The notes beneath the pieces are model-generated. The model saw only the letters and a list, made by a program, of their open reading frames with translations, searched no databases and was not told where the DNA came from. Shown here one piece after another: positions 1-9,134 of a stretch of 64,000 nucleotides of DNA (the stretch's first letter is position 1; each line of letters opens with the position of its first letter). This stretch comes from RFPW01 sp040401595 (GTDB taxonomy: Bacteria > Pseudomonadota > Gammaproteobacteria > Burkholderiales > Burkholderiaceae_E): contig JBBAOE010000001.1 in the NCBI GenBank assembly GCA_040401595.1, positions 1 to 64,000 of the forward strand, read 5' to 3'. Position numbers and translations under genes: made by a program.

Positions 1-10
1 GGATCGGCAG

Positions 11-87
<77 letters not shown>

Positions 88-99
88 GCCGAGCGTGAA

Positions 100-128
100 A
101 TGCTATCAGGAGCGCGCGCGATCGCCAA
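100..128 (-). promoter_or_regulatory. Putative sigma-70 promoter of tRNA-Met
   Basis: On the minus strand a TTGGCG box (123-128) lies 17 nt upstream of TAGCAT (100-105). The expected transcription start is only a few bases before the tRNA 5' end at 87. Box quality and spacing are good for a proteobacterial housekeeping promoter. This is a prediction from sequence. Confidence 0.5.
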
Positions 129-165
129 GCCGGCGGACCACTGCACGACTAGAATGAAGGGCTTG

Positions 166-180
166 CAGGCTTTGAGCCTG
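166..180. other. Small perfect hairpin upstream of miaB
   Basis: CAGGCT-TTG-AGCCTG is a 6-bp stem with a 3-nt loop, about 30 nt before the miaB ATG. No T-run follows on either strand. Possible leader structure; may be chance. Confidence 0.3.
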
Positions 181-209
181 GGCACCCTTCCCCTACTCGC
201 GAACAGACC

Positions 210-1574
210 ATGACCGCCAAGCTCTATATCCGCACGTTCGGCTGCCAGATGAACGAGTACGACTCCGACAAGATGGTCGACGTTCTCAACGAATCGCAAG
301 GCGTCGAGACGGTAGCGACTCCCGAAGAGGCAGACATCATCCTGTTCAACACCTGCTCGGTACGCGAAAAGGCTCAGGAGAAGGTCTTCTCGGACCTCGG
401 CCGGGTGCGGGCGCTCAAGGCCGCACGTCCAGACCTGATCATCGGAGTGGGCGGTTGTGTTGCCAGTCAGGAAGGCGGCTCGATCGTCTCGAGGGCCCCC
501 TATGTCGATCTGGTTTTTGGCCCCCAGACGCTGCATCGGTTACCGGAACTGATCGCAAAGCGTCGAGCGAGCGGACGGCCACAAATCGACATTTCATTTC
601 CCGAAATAGAAAAATTCGATCATCTACCACCGCCCCGCGTGGATGGAGCCACTGCGTTTGTCTCGATCATGGAGGGGTGCAGCAAGTATTGCAGCTTCTG
701 CGTCGTGCCCTATACCCGTGGTGAAGAAGTTTCGCGTCCACTCGCGGACATCCTGGCCGAGATTGCTGAACTCGCTGCGCAGGGCGTGCGCGAAGTGACG
801 CTGCTGGGCCAGAACGTCAATGCCTGGCGCGAACCCGAAGCCATGGATTTCGCTTTCCTGCTGGAATGCGTTTCTGACATTCCCGGAATCGAACGCATCC
901 GCTATACGACGTCGCACCCCCGGGAGTTCACCCCGAGCCTGGTCGCTGCGCATGTCAAGCTGTCAAAGCTTGCGACCCACATACACCTGCCGGTACAGGC
1001 CGGTAGTGACCGGATCCTGGCGGCCATGAAGCGCGGCTACACGGTGCTCGAATACAAGGCGATCATCCGCAAGTTGCGCGCCAGCTGCCCCGACCTCTGT
1101 ATCTCCACGGACATCATCGTGGGCTTCCCCGGTGAAACCGATGACGACTTTGAACGAACGATGACGCTCGTCAAAGAGGTCGGATTTGATGCTTCGTTTT
1201 CGTTCATTTACAGCCCTCGACCGGGCACGCCAGCTGCAGATCTGCCAGATGACACGCCGCAGGCCACCAAACTCGAACGGCTCAAACGCTTGCAAACCTC
1301 GATCGAAGCCAACGCAGCCGCCATTTCAGGTTCGATGGTCGGCAGCGTCCAGAGCGTTCTTGTCGAAGGCCCCTCCCGCAAGAACCCCGACGAGCTTTGC
1401 GGCCGAACGAGTAATAACCGAATGGTCAACTTTGCGCTCCCTGCGGGCGCAGCCGCCGGACGAGTCGACGGGAACGGACAGCCGATCCCGCCCACGGCCG
1501 CACTGATCGGCAGCCTGGTGGATTTGCGAATCGTCAGCGCACTGCCGCACTCCCTGCGCGGCGAACTGGTCTGA
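210..1574 (+). CDS. miaB: tRNA-2-methylthio-N6-isopentenyladenosine synthase MiaB
   Basis: Radical-SAM methylthiotransferase that adds the 2-methylthio group to i6A37 of tRNAs reading UNN codons. The 454-residue product has the full family layout. The N-terminal UPF0004 domain has cluster cysteines C12, C49 and C83. The radical-SAM core has C157-x3-C161-x2-C164 (EGCSKYCSFC). A TRAM-type RNA-binding tail covers roughly residues 375-445. Position and spacing of all six cysteines match the characterised enzyme. The ATG start places the TFGCQMN motif right at the N-terminus, as expected. It heads the conserved series miaB-phoH-ybeY-corC-lnt. A small perfect hairpin (166-180) lies about 30 nt upstream of the start. 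Confidence 0.97.
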   Translation: MTAKLYIRTFGCQMNEYDSDKMVDVLNESQGVETVATPEEADIILFNTCSVREKAQEKVFSDLGRVRALKAARPDLIIGVGGCVASQEGGSIVSRAPYVDLVFGPQTLHRLPELIAKRRASGRPQIDISFPEIEKFDHLPPPRVDGATAFVSIMEGCSKYCSFCVVPYTRGEEVSRPLADILAEIAELAAQGVREVTLLGQNVNAWREPEAMDFAFLLECVSDIPGIERIRYTTSHPREFTPSLVAAHVKLSKLATHIHLPVQAGSDRILAAMKRGYTVLEYKAIIRKLRASCPDLCISTDIIVGFPGETDDDFERTMTLVKEVGFDASFSFIYSPRPGTPAADLPDDTPQATKLERLKRLQTSIEANAAAISGSMVGSVQSVLVEGPSRKNPDELCGRTSNNRMVNFALPAGAAAGRVDGNGQPIPPTAALIGSLVDLRIVSALPHSLRGELV

Positions 1575-1583
1575 CGCGGCTCC

Positions 1584-2678
1584 ATGGCACGTACCCGACC
1601 CCTCGAGATCCTTCTCAACGATGAGCACCACCGGCTTGCCAACCTGGTGGGCCCACTCGATCAGAACCTTCGCCAGATTGAAACCGCGTTCGCTGTGCGC
1701 ATTACCCGTCGTAACGCACTCTTTACCATTGCGGGCGAAGCGCCCAAAACCAACGGCTCCGACCCTGGCCCAGCGAATTTCACCGGGGCGGTTCAGCCCA
1801 GCAAATCGTCAGCGTTGGCTGCAACACCTCAGTCAGCCCATGTGGCCCATGCCATTCAGTCCGCCCAGTCGGCTGCAGCTGCTGCGCTGCAACACTTCCT
1901 CTCGATCGCCCACGAGCCCCTGTCGCTCGAAGAAGTTCAGCTGGGGCTGATCAGCTTGCGTGCCAGTGATACCGACACTTCGCCGCAGCTTCAGACCAAA
2001 CGCGCGGATCTGCAGGGCCGCACCCCCCGACAACGCGAGTACCTGCGGCAAATCCTGAGCCATGACATCACCTTCGGGATCGGTCCGGCAGGCACGGGCA
2101 AGACCTATCTTGCGGTCGCCTGCGCGGTCGACGCGCTGGAGCGTGATGCGGTCAAACGCATCGTTCTCACCCGGCCCGCGGTGGAGGCCGGAGAGCGTCT
2201 TGGATTCCTGCCGGGCGACCTGGCACAGAAGGTCGACCCCTACCTTCGCCCACTCTATGACGCGCTGTACGACCTGATGGGATTCGAGCGGGTCTCGCGG
2301 TTTTTTGAGAAACAGGCGATCGAGATTGCGCCGCTCGCCTACATGCGCGGCCGTACGCTCAACCATGCATTCATCATCCTCGACGAGGCTCAAAACACCA
2401 CGCCTGAGCAGATGAAAATGTTCCTGACCCGCATTGGCTTTGGCTCGCGGGCCGTTGTCACGGGCGATAGCACCCAGGTTGACTTGCCACGCGGAGCCCG
2501 ATCCGGTTTGGCCGACGCAGCTCGGGTGCTCGACGGGATCCGCGGGATTGCGATGACGCGTTTTTCGAGCGCTGACGTGGTTCGCCATCCGCTTGTGGCC
2601 CGGATTGTCGATGCCTATGAGCGTGCCGAACAAGCCGAGCAATCGAGTCCAGACAATATCCAGCAGAGCCCCACGTGA
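1584..2678 (+). CDS. phoH: PhoH-like (YbeZ) ATPase
   Basis: P-loop ATPase of the PhoH/YbeZ family, generally linked by neighbourhood and interaction to the YbeY rRNA-maturation endonuclease. The Walker A motif GPAGTGKT is at residues 167-174 and the Walker B ILDEAQN at about D267-E268. The 364-residue length is normal. The first 140 residues form the less conserved N-terminal part and include an Ala/Gln-rich stretch. It starts 10 nt after miaB and its TGA overlaps a possible GTG start of ybeY, so the genes are probably co-transcribed. The biochemical role of the family remains incompletely defined. Confidence 0.93.
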   Translation: MARTRPLEILLNDEHHRLANLVGPLDQNLRQIETAFAVRITRRNALFTIAGEAPKTNGSDPGPANFTGAVQPSKSSALAATPQSAHVAHAIQSAQSAAAAALQHFLSIAHEPLSLEEVQLGLISLRASDTDTSPQLQTKRADLQGRTPRQREYLRQILSHDITFGIGPAGTGKTYLAVACAVDALERDAVKRIVLTRPAVEAGERLGFLPGDLAQKVDPYLRPLYDALYDLMGFERVSRFFEKQAIEIAPLAYMRGRTLNHAFIILDEAQNTTPEQMKMFLTRIGFGSRAVVTGDSTQVDLPRGARSGLADAARVLDGIRGIAMTRFSSADVVRHPLVARIVDAYERAEQAEQSSPDNIQQSPT

Positions 2679-2743
2679 CCAGAAGTCCCGGCTCTCCGAA
2701 GGACCTCAAGGTCAAGTCCGTTCACCGGAAACCACAGTTGTCG

Positions 2744-3253
2744 ATGCAGATCCAGTTGGGCGATGGGGTCAAGGCCTTACCCGTTGAACGCCAACAGCTT
2801 CGCCGCTGGGCACAGGCGGCTTTGCAGCAAGATGTTGCGCTGACACTGCGCTTTGTGAGCGAGCCCGAGGGTCGGGCCTTGAACCTCGAGTTTCGCGATC
2901 AGGACCACGCCACCAATGTGTTGACTTTTCAGTATCCGGGCGACCCCGTCCACCACAATGTAAACAATAGCCATAACAATCACGAGAAAAAAAATGAAGA
3001 TCAGGATTTGATTAGTTCTCCTGCGCAAGCCGATGTCCTGATTTGCCTGGCTGTTGTTCAGGCAGAGGCGGCCGAACAGAACAAACCCGTTCACCATCAT
3101 CTGGCGCATCTGGTCATACACGGCACGTTGCACGCCCAAGGCTGGGATCATCAGAGCGATCTCGAGGCTCAGGAGATGGAAGCCTTGGAGACACAATTGT
3201 TGGCGCGCTTTGGTATTCCGGACCCATATCGGAACCTCGGGGCCAACTCGTAG
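2744..3253 (+). CDS. ybeY: Endoribonuclease YbeY (16S rRNA maturation)
   Basis: Zinc-dependent single-strand endoribonuclease involved in 16S rRNA 3'-end maturation and ribosome quality control. The metal motif HGTLHAQGWDH (H-x3-H-x5-H) is intact, followed by the typical EMEALET segment. I chose the ATG at 2744 because homologues begin near this point. A GTG at 2675 overlaps the phoH stop as GTGA and would add 23 residues, so it is a real alternative. Odd point: between the TNVLTF strand and the ADVLICLAVV strand there is a hydrophilic, Asn/His/Lys-rich insertion encoded by a conspicuously AT-rich patch (about 2955-3020). The Escherichia coli protein has only a short loop there. Confidence 0.93.
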   Translation: MQIQLGDGVKALPVERQQLRRWAQAALQQDVALTLRFVSEPEGRALNLEFRDQDHATNVLTFQYPGDPVHHNVNNSHNNHEKKNEDQDLISSPAQADVLICLAVVQAEAAEQNKPVHHHLAHLVIHGTLHAQGWDHQSDLEAQEMEALETQLLARFGIPDPYRNLGANS

Positions 3254-3287
3254 TACTCTAGACGCTCCTTAACTTCCGAACCCGTCG

Positions 3288-4217
3288 ATGGCAGAGCCCT
3301 CGTCGGGCGCAGCCAGTCGACCTCGATCGCTGCTCGCTCGCTTGTCAGCGCTACTCTCCAGCGCGCCAGAAGATCGTGACGACCTGCTACAGGTCCTCCG
3401 TGAGGCCCATGCGCGTGAGCTGCTGGGGGACGATGCGCTTGCCATGATTGAGGGCGTGATGCGCGTCCCTGAGCTGACCGCGCGCGACATCATGGTTCCG
3501 CGCCCGCAGATCGACATGGTGGACCTGCGTGATTCCCCCGACCAGGTGGTCGCCTCGGTGATCGCTTCGGGTCATTCCCGACTGCCCGCGACCGACGGTG
3601 ATCGTGACAATATCTGCGGCGTCCTCCACGCCAAAGACCTGTTGCGTCTGGGTTCGGGCAATCAAAGCGATTTGCGCGCCCTGCTGCGCCCCGCGATGTT
3701 CATTCCCGAAAGCAAGCGGGTGGATGTCCTTCTGCGCGAATTCCGCCTCAATCGCTACCATCTTGCCGTTGTTGTCGATGAATACGGCGGCGTTTCCGGC
3801 ATGGTGACCATTGAAGACGTGCTGGAGCAGATCGTGGGCGAAATCGAAGATGAATTCGACGAAGTCGATCCCATCGACGACATCGTTCCCATCGGATCCG
3901 GCCTCCAAGGATCGCGTTGGCGAATCCATGCGATGACCGAAATTTCGAGGGTCAACGCGGCCTTGGGTACAAACCTGGACGAAGACGAATTCGACACCCT
4001 GGGAGGCCTTGTGGTCCACGAACTGGGTCGCGTTCCTGTCCGGGGTGAAACCTTGCGGCTGAGCCGCTTGGCTTGTGAAGTCCTGCGTGCCAATGCCCGA
4101 CAGGTGCAACTGCTGATGGTCGAGGTAATGCCCGAGGAGCCACCGGAGGCAGCGTCGGCCCAGGAAACGTTTGGACGACCAGCCGGTTCGACCCAAGCCG
4201 CCAGCAGCGGTCGTTGA
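3288..4217 (+). CDS. corC: CorC/HlyC-family CBS-pair protein (magnesium/cobalt efflux type)
   Basis: Soluble CBS-domain protein of the CorC (YbeX) type. Residues about 66-185 form the CBS pair, including ARDIMVPRPQID and YHLAVVVDEYGGVSGMVTIEDVLE. Residues about 200-285 form the CorC_HlyC domain (DEDEFDTLGGLV). There is no DUF21 membrane domain, so this is the short cytosolic form (309 aa). YbeX/CorC is linked in the literature to Mg/Co homeostasis and, with its neighbours ybeY and ybeZ, to ribosome integrity. The last about 45 nt overlap the start of lnt if lnt uses the TTG at 4171. Confidence 0.92.
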   Translation: MAEPSSGAASRPRSLLARLSALLSSAPEDRDDLLQVLREAHARELLGDDALAMIEGVMRVPELTARDIMVPRPQIDMVDLRDSPDQVVASVIASGHSRLPATDGDRDNICGVLHAKDLLRLGSGNQSDLRALLRPAMFIPESKRVDVLLREFRLNRYHLAVVVDEYGGVSGMVTIEDVLEQIVGEIEDEFDEVDPIDDIVPIGSGLQGSRWRIHAMTEISRVNAALGTNLDEDEFDTLGGLVVHELGRVPVRGETLRLSRLACEVLRANARQVQLLMVEVMPEEPPEAASAQETFGRPAGSTQAASSGR

Positions 4218-5817
4218 GCCTCGGCCCAGCAGGGCCGGAGCGCGACTGTGGCTGGACTGCGGTATCGGGCTTGCCCATGCCGCAACGTTCACGGCCTGGC
4301 CAGCACCAGCGCCCGTCTGGTCACCGGCTGTACTTCAACTGCTCGCGCTCGCATGGCTGGCCGCTCGGGTCTTCACCGCCCATGATCGACGCCTCGCCTT
4401 TTGGCGGGGACTCGCATTCGGTTTTGGCACCTTCGGCGCAGGTGTGGGCTGGATCTTTATCAGCCTGCATGACTATGCAGAGTTGTCGGTGGGCATTGCC
4501 GCACTGGCCACGGCGATCCTGGCAATCGGGCTGAGCGTTTCACCAGCCTTGGCTGGCGGGCTGACCCGTCAACCCTTGGGCAATACCGGCCTCCTCGCGG
4601 CAGCACGCTTTGCCGCCTGCTGGACCTTATTCGAATTGGTGCGGGGGTATACGTTCACCGGATTCCCATGGTTAGCCTCCGGATATGCCCATGTCGACTC
4701 GCCGCTGGCCGGCTGGGCGCCAGTTCTGGGTGTCTATGGCGTTACTGCAGCAGCAGCCTTGACATCGGGCGCTCTGGCGGTTGTTGGACTGTCATGGTGG
4801 TCCTGGCGCAGTTGGCGTCAGATGCTTCTGCCGCTAGGCCTGGCTGGACTGATGCTTGGCTCAGGTGCGATCTTGCGCGAAATCGAATGGGTTCAGCCCG
4901 AGGGCAAACTGCTCTCGGTACGCCTGCTCCAGGGCAATATCTCGCAGGACATGAAGTTTGATCCTGAACGGGCTCTGCGCGCGATCGAACGCTACCGTGA
5001 GCTCACCGAGGCAGGAACGGCAACCTTAACCGTCATGCCCGAGACCGCCTGGGTCGTGGCCTGGCTGGAGGCTCCCCCCGAAGAGCGCGAGCGTCTCCTG
5101 ACGCTCGCAAAATCGGAAGGCCGCTGGATCGCTCTGGGTATCCCGTTGCCAGTCGCCGACCCCTGGCGCGTCGCCCTGCTCTCGCTCGAAGACGGCGTGA
5201 CCAATAGCGTTGTTCTGATTGGCCCCCGCTCTGCCGACACCGCTCGGTTTGCGGGTCGCTATGACAAGCGCCACCTGGTGCCGTTTGGCGAATTCATCCC
5301 GGCTGGTTTTCGATGGTTCGTCGATCTCATGGTCATGCCGATGGGCGACTTTTCTCGCGGCGTTGAAGATCCAGACCCGCAATGGGTGGCCGATCAACGG
5401 ATTGCATTCAATGTCTGCTATGAAGACCTGTTCGGTGAGGAACTCACCGGTCGAATCAAGCGGGGTGCGAGCATCCTGATCAATGTCAGCAACATCGCCT
5501 GGTTTGGGGGATCGCACGCGCTTCCCCAGCATCTTCAGATCTCCCGCATGCGCACCCTCGAACTGGGCCGACCCATGCTGCGCGCAACCAATACCGGGGT
5601 GACCGCGGCAATTGACCACCATGCCAGGGTCTTGGCCGAGTTACCGATTCTGGTCGAGGGCGCACTGGACGTCTCGGTCCAGGGTACGGTCGGAACGACG
5701 CCGTATGTGCGACTCGGGAACCTCGCGATCTTGCTGCTCTGCCTGAGCTTCCTGACGATCTCCTGGGTTCATTCCCGGTCACGACGCCCGAACGCGGCCC
5801 GAACGGGGCCCGCGTGA
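4171..5817 (+). CDS. lnt: Apolipoprotein N-acyltransferase Lnt
   Basis: Inner-membrane enzyme that transfers the third acyl chain to the N-terminal cysteine of lipoproteins before Lol export. The N-terminal half has about six hydrophobic segments. The periplasmic nitrilase-like domain follows, with a visible Glu-Lys-Cys triad: E291 in VMPETAW, K366 in YDKRHLVPFGEF and C416 in VCYEDLFGEE. A last transmembrane segment lies near the C-terminus. The 548-residue length is slightly above the usual 510-530. No ATG exists near the N-terminus; the TTG at 4171 is the only reasonable start and overlaps corC by 47 nt. Exact start uncertain. Confidence 0.93.
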   Translation: MDDQPVRPKPPAAVVEPRPSRAGARLWLDCGIGLAHAATFTAWPAPAPVWSPAVLQLLALAWLAARVFTAHDRRLAFWRGLAFGFGTFGAGVGWIFISLHDYAELSVGIAALATAILAIGLSVSPALAGGLTRQPLGNTGLLAAARFAACWTLFELVRGYTFTGFPWLASGYAHVDSPLAGWAPVLGVYGVTAAAALTSGALAVVGLSWWSWRSWRQMLLPLGLAGLMLGSGAILREIEWVQPEGKLLSVRLLQGNISQDMKFDPERALRAIERYRELTEAGTATLTVMPETAWVVAWLEAPPEERERLLTLAKSEGRWIALGIPLPVADPWRVALLSLEDGVTNSVVLIGPRSADTARFAGRYDKRHLVPFGEFIPAGFRWFVDLMVMPMGDFSRGVEDPDPQWVADQRIAFNVCYEDLFGEELTGRIKRGASILINVSNIAWFGGSHALPQHLQISRMRTLELGRPMLRATNTGVTAAIDHHARVLAELPILVEGALDVSVQGTVGTTPYVRLGNLAILLLCLSFLTISWVHSRSRRPNAARTGPA

Positions 5818-5843
5818 GCTAAAGCAACTCAGCCGCCCTCGCG

Positions 5844-5872
5844 TTCGACTCTTGGGCCCGGGGCTTTAGAAT
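5844..5872 (+). promoter_or_regulatory. Putative sigma-70 promoter upstream of glyQ
   Basis: TTCGAC (5844-5849) and TAGAAT (5867-5872) are separated by exactly 17 nt in the gap between lnt and glyQ. The expected start near 5879 leaves a leader of about 45 nt before the glyQ ATG. Prediction only. Confidence 0.45.
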
Positions 5873-5923
5873 AGGATGCGAGCCTGATCGCCCAAAGTCC
5901 TCTCCTCCCCTCTTCCTCTCTTC

Positions 5924-6859
5924 ATGTCCTCCGCACCACGCACCATTCCTGAACGCGTCCTCTCCGGTGAGGCGCCTACCTTCCAGCAGACGATCCTGCG
6001 CCTGCAAACGTATTGGGATCAGCATGGCTGCGCGCTGCTGCAACCCTATGACATGGAAGTCGGTGCTGGCACTTTTCATACAGCCACCTTCCTGCGCTCG
6101 ATCGGCCCGGAGCCCTGGCGTGCCGCCTATGTCCAGCCATCGCGTCGGCCGCGCGACGGTCGTTATGGCAACAACCCTAATCGCCTGCAGCACTATTATC
6201 AGTTTCAGGTCGTGCTGAAACCATCTCCGGCCGATATCCTGCAGCGCTATCTAGGCTCGCTTGAAGTTTTGGGGATCGACCTGCAGGCCAATGACGTCCG
6301 GTTTGTCGAAGACGACTGGGAGTCGCCGACGCTAGGGGCCTGGGGCCTGGGCTGGGAGGTCTGGCTCAACGGCATGGAGGTCACCCAATTCACGTATTTT
6401 CAGGAAGTAGGATCGCTTCGATGTGAGCCAATCACGGGGGAAATCACCTACGGCCTCGAGCGCCTCGCCATGTATCTACAAGGCGTCCAGAGCGTCTACG
6501 ACCTGGTCTGGACGCACGGTCCCGCAGGAACGGTGACCTATCGCGATGTCTTTCATCAGAACGAGGTCGAGCAATCTACCTACAATTTTGAACAATCCAA
6601 TGTGGCGATGCTGTTTCGCCATTTCGATGAATATGAAGCGCAAGCCCGACATCTGATTGATGCTGCGCTCGCACTTCCTGCTTACGAAATGGTCATGAAA
6701 TGTAGCCATACGTTCAACCTGCTCGATGCCCGTGGTGCCATTTCGGTCACCGAACGCGCCGGCTACATTGGTCGTGTTCGCGCGCTATCGCGTGCCATTG
6801 CTCAGGCCTATTACGACTCACGCGAGCGACTCGGCTTTCCGATGATGGGGCAAGCATGA
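5924..6859 (+). CDS. glyQ: Glycyl-tRNA synthetase alpha subunit
   Basis: Class II catalytic subunit of the bacterial alpha2-beta2 glycyl-tRNA synthetase, which charges tRNA-Gly. The 311 residues contain the near-invariant blocks TFQQTILRLQTYW, QPYDMEVGAGTFHTATFLR and GRYGNNPNRLQHYYQFQV. The length fits the family (about 300). The gene overlaps glyS by 4 nt (ATGA), so both subunits are probably made in equal amounts from one mRNA. Confidence 0.98.
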   Translation: MSSAPRTIPERVLSGEAPTFQQTILRLQTYWDQHGCALLQPYDMEVGAGTFHTATFLRSIGPEPWRAAYVQPSRRPRDGRYGNNPNRLQHYYQFQVVLKPSPADILQRYLGSLEVLGIDLQANDVRFVEDDWESPTLGAWGLGWEVWLNGMEVTQFTYFQEVGSLRCEPITGEITYGLERLAMYLQGVQSVYDLVWTHGPAGTVTYRDVFHQNEVEQSTYNFEQSNVAMLFRHFDEYEAQARHLIDAALALPAYEMVMKCSHTFNLLDARGAISVTERAGYIGRVRALSRAIAQAYYDSRERLGFPMMGQA

Positions 6860-9129
6860 TGCAGGTGTCCACACTCATGATGGCGCCACTCCTGGTCGAG
6901 CTCTTCACCGAAGAACTTCCGCCACGCGCACTGAACGCCCTGGGCGAAGCCTTTGGCCAGGGAATTGCTGAGGGTTTGAAGTCCTGCGGGCTTGCCAGCA
7001 CCGATACGGTACAACAGGTCTTCGCCACACCGAGGCGCCTCGCGGTTCGGATTCCAGAGGTCCTTACGCAGGCCACCGATCGGGTCGTGGAGGTCAAGGG
7101 TCCATCGGTCAAAGTGGGCCTTGATGCCGATGGCCAGCCGACCCAGGCACTGATTAAATGGGCTGAGCGCCAGGGCGCTCCCATGGCGGAACTGAGCCAG
7201 GGATCGGACGGAAAGCAGGCGGTCTTTCTCTGGCGCAGCACCGTTCGGGGTGAGTTGCTGTCGCACGCCATTCAGACAGTGCTCGAGCAGACCCTTGCCC
7301 GTCTGCCGATCCCCAAGCTCATGTCGTACCAGCTCGATGACGGCACCACCGTGTCCTTCGTGCGACCCGCACATGGATTGATCGTGTTGCACGGCGACGC
7401 GATTATTCCTGCCCATGTTCTCGGGCTGGCGGCCGGTCGTCTGACCCACGGACATCGTTTTCAGGGAGTGTCCGAACTACCGATCGGGCACGCGAACGAC
7501 TACGAGAACCTCCTCGCCACCGAAGGCCGGGTGCTGGCATCGTTTGCCAGGCGTCGTGAACGGATCCGGATGCTGCTTCAGAATGAGGCCCAGGCACTGG
7601 GCGCACACTTATCGGCCCCACAACCAGAACGATCCGCCAACGCCCCCCAGGAAGCAGACACGACCAATGACGCCCTGCTCGATGAAGTCACTGCTCTGGT
7701 CGAGTGGCCCCGTGTCTACGTAGGCCAGTTTGAGCCTTCATTTCTGGAGGTACCGCAAGAGTGTCTGATCCTGACCATGCGCACCAATCAGAAGTACTTT
7801 CCGCTGTTCGATGCGCAAGGCCGGCTTCGCCCGCAGTTCCTGATCGTTTCCAATATGGATATCGAAGACCCGTCGGCCATCATTGACGGTAATCAGCGAG
7901 TGGTCCGCCCACGTCTTGATGATGCGCGATTTTTTTACGAGCAGGATCTCAAGCAGCCCCTCGAGTCCCGCCTGGAAGGTCTCGAGCGCGTGGTCTACCA
8001 CGCCAAATTGGGCTCTCAGCGCCAGCGCATCGCCCGGGTCGAGCAGATCGCGACGTCGTTGATTGCGCATTGGCAGGCGGGGATGGCGCCATCCGTGGCC
8101 CGCGGTTCGCAGCAGGGTGCCGATCTTCATGCAACTCAGTATCAGGACCAACTGACGCCGCCAGATCTGGCGCTGGTGCAGCGCGCGGCGCGATTGGCCA
8201 AATGCGACCTGATCACCGGGATGGTGGGCGAGTTCCCGGAACTTCAAGGCACCATGGGTCGTTACTACGCATTGCATGACGGTGAGCCGTCGGCCGTAGC
8301 ACAAGCGATTGAGGAACATTATCGGCCGCGCTTCGCTGGTGACGCATTGCCTGCCGACCCGGTAGGTTTGATGGTCGCTCTGGCGGACAAACTGGAGACC
8401 CTGGCCGGCATTTGGGGTATCGGACTGCAGCCCACCGGCGACCGGGACCCCTTCGCCTTGCGCCGACAAGCCCTCGGCGTCGTTCGGATGTTGGTCGAAT
8501 CTGCCCTGCCGTTGGAATTGCCCCGACTACTTCAGTCAGCCTTCGATGCCTTTGTGGCCCCGGCTGACAACAAGCCGTTCGCGGTCAACCCCGACATCAA
8601 CGGTTTGCAAGCGTTTTTGATCGAGCGGTTGCGGGGGTGGTTACGGTCCTGGAAGGGCGAGCGCTGGGACGCCGTCTCGATCGACGCCGCGCTGGCAGTC
8701 GATGCGTCACGCCTAGACCAGTTACCGGCACGTCTGGATGCCTTGGCGCAATTTCGGCAGCTCCCCGAAGCCGGGGCGCTGGCAGCGGCGAACAAACGAA
8801 TCGGTAACATCCTGCGCAAATCCGCACCTGAACTGCTCGGCGGTCAGGTGCCCATCGTCGACCCTGCCCGCCTCATTGAACCCGCAGAATTGGCGCTGTC
8901 CGATGCGCTGGCGCTCCTGGCCGATGCGGTCGATGCCGACTATGCTGCTGGGCGTTACGCCCAGTCGCTCTCGCGGCTGGCCGCGATGCGGGGACCGGTC
9001 GACACGTTCTTTGAAGCCGTCATGGTCATGACGGAGGACCTCGGTTTGCGAGCGAACCGACTGGCCCTGCTGGCGAGTCTCTATGCCCGAATGAATCGGG
9101 TTGCGGACCTTTCCCGCCTGGCGGTCTGA
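6856..9129 (+). CDS. glyS: Glycyl-tRNA synthetase beta subunit
   Basis: Beta subunit of the tetrameric GlyRS; it supplies tRNA recognition, including a C-terminal DALR-type anticodon-binding region. Recognisable blocks are LLVELFTEELPPRAL, ATPRRLAVRIPEV, RTNQKYFPLFD and MGRYYALHDGEP. At 757 residues it is about 70 longer than the Escherichia coli protein. Extra residues include a stretch near 255-275 (after LGAHLSAPQPE) and one near 410-430 (ARGSQQGADLHATQ), probably surface loops. An alternative ATG at 6859 or 6889 would shorten the N-terminus slightly. Confidence 0.97.
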   Translation: MMQVSTLMMAPLLVELFTEELPPRALNALGEAFGQGIAEGLKSCGLASTDTVQQVFATPRRLAVRIPEVLTQATDRVVEVKGPSVKVGLDADGQPTQALIKWAERQGAPMAELSQGSDGKQAVFLWRSTVRGELLSHAIQTVLEQTLARLPIPKLMSYQLDDGTTVSFVRPAHGLIVLHGDAIIPAHVLGLAAGRLTHGHRFQGVSELPIGHANDYENLLATEGRVLASFARRRERIRMLLQNEAQALGAHLSAPQPERSANAPQEADTTNDALLDEVTALVEWPRVYVGQFEPSFLEVPQECLILTMRTNQKYFPLFDAQGRLRPQFLIVSNMDIEDPSAIIDGNQRVVRPRLDDARFFYEQDLKQPLESRLEGLERVVYHAKLGSQRQRIARVEQIATSLIAHWQAGMAPSVARGSQQGADLHATQYQDQLTPPDLALVQRAARLAKCDLITGMVGEFPELQGTMGRYYALHDGEPSAVAQAIEEHYRPRFAGDALPADPVGLMVALADKLETLAGIWGIGLQPTGDRDPFALRRQALGVVRMLVESALPLELPRLLQSAFDAFVAPADNKPFAVNPDINGLQAFLIERLRGWLRSWKGERWDAVSIDAALAVDASRLDQLPARLDALAQFRQLPEAGALAAANKRIGNILRKSAPELLGGQVPIVDPARLIEPAELALSDALALLADAVDADYAAGRYAQSLSRLAAMRGPVDTFFEAVMVMTEDLGLRANRLALLASLYARMNRVADLSRLAV

Positions 9130-9134
9130 TCGGG

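Noticed and set aside
3387..4292. 301-codon open frame antisense to corC
   Set aside because: Composition-driven shadow; corC on the plus strand has clear CBS and CorC_HlyC motifs.
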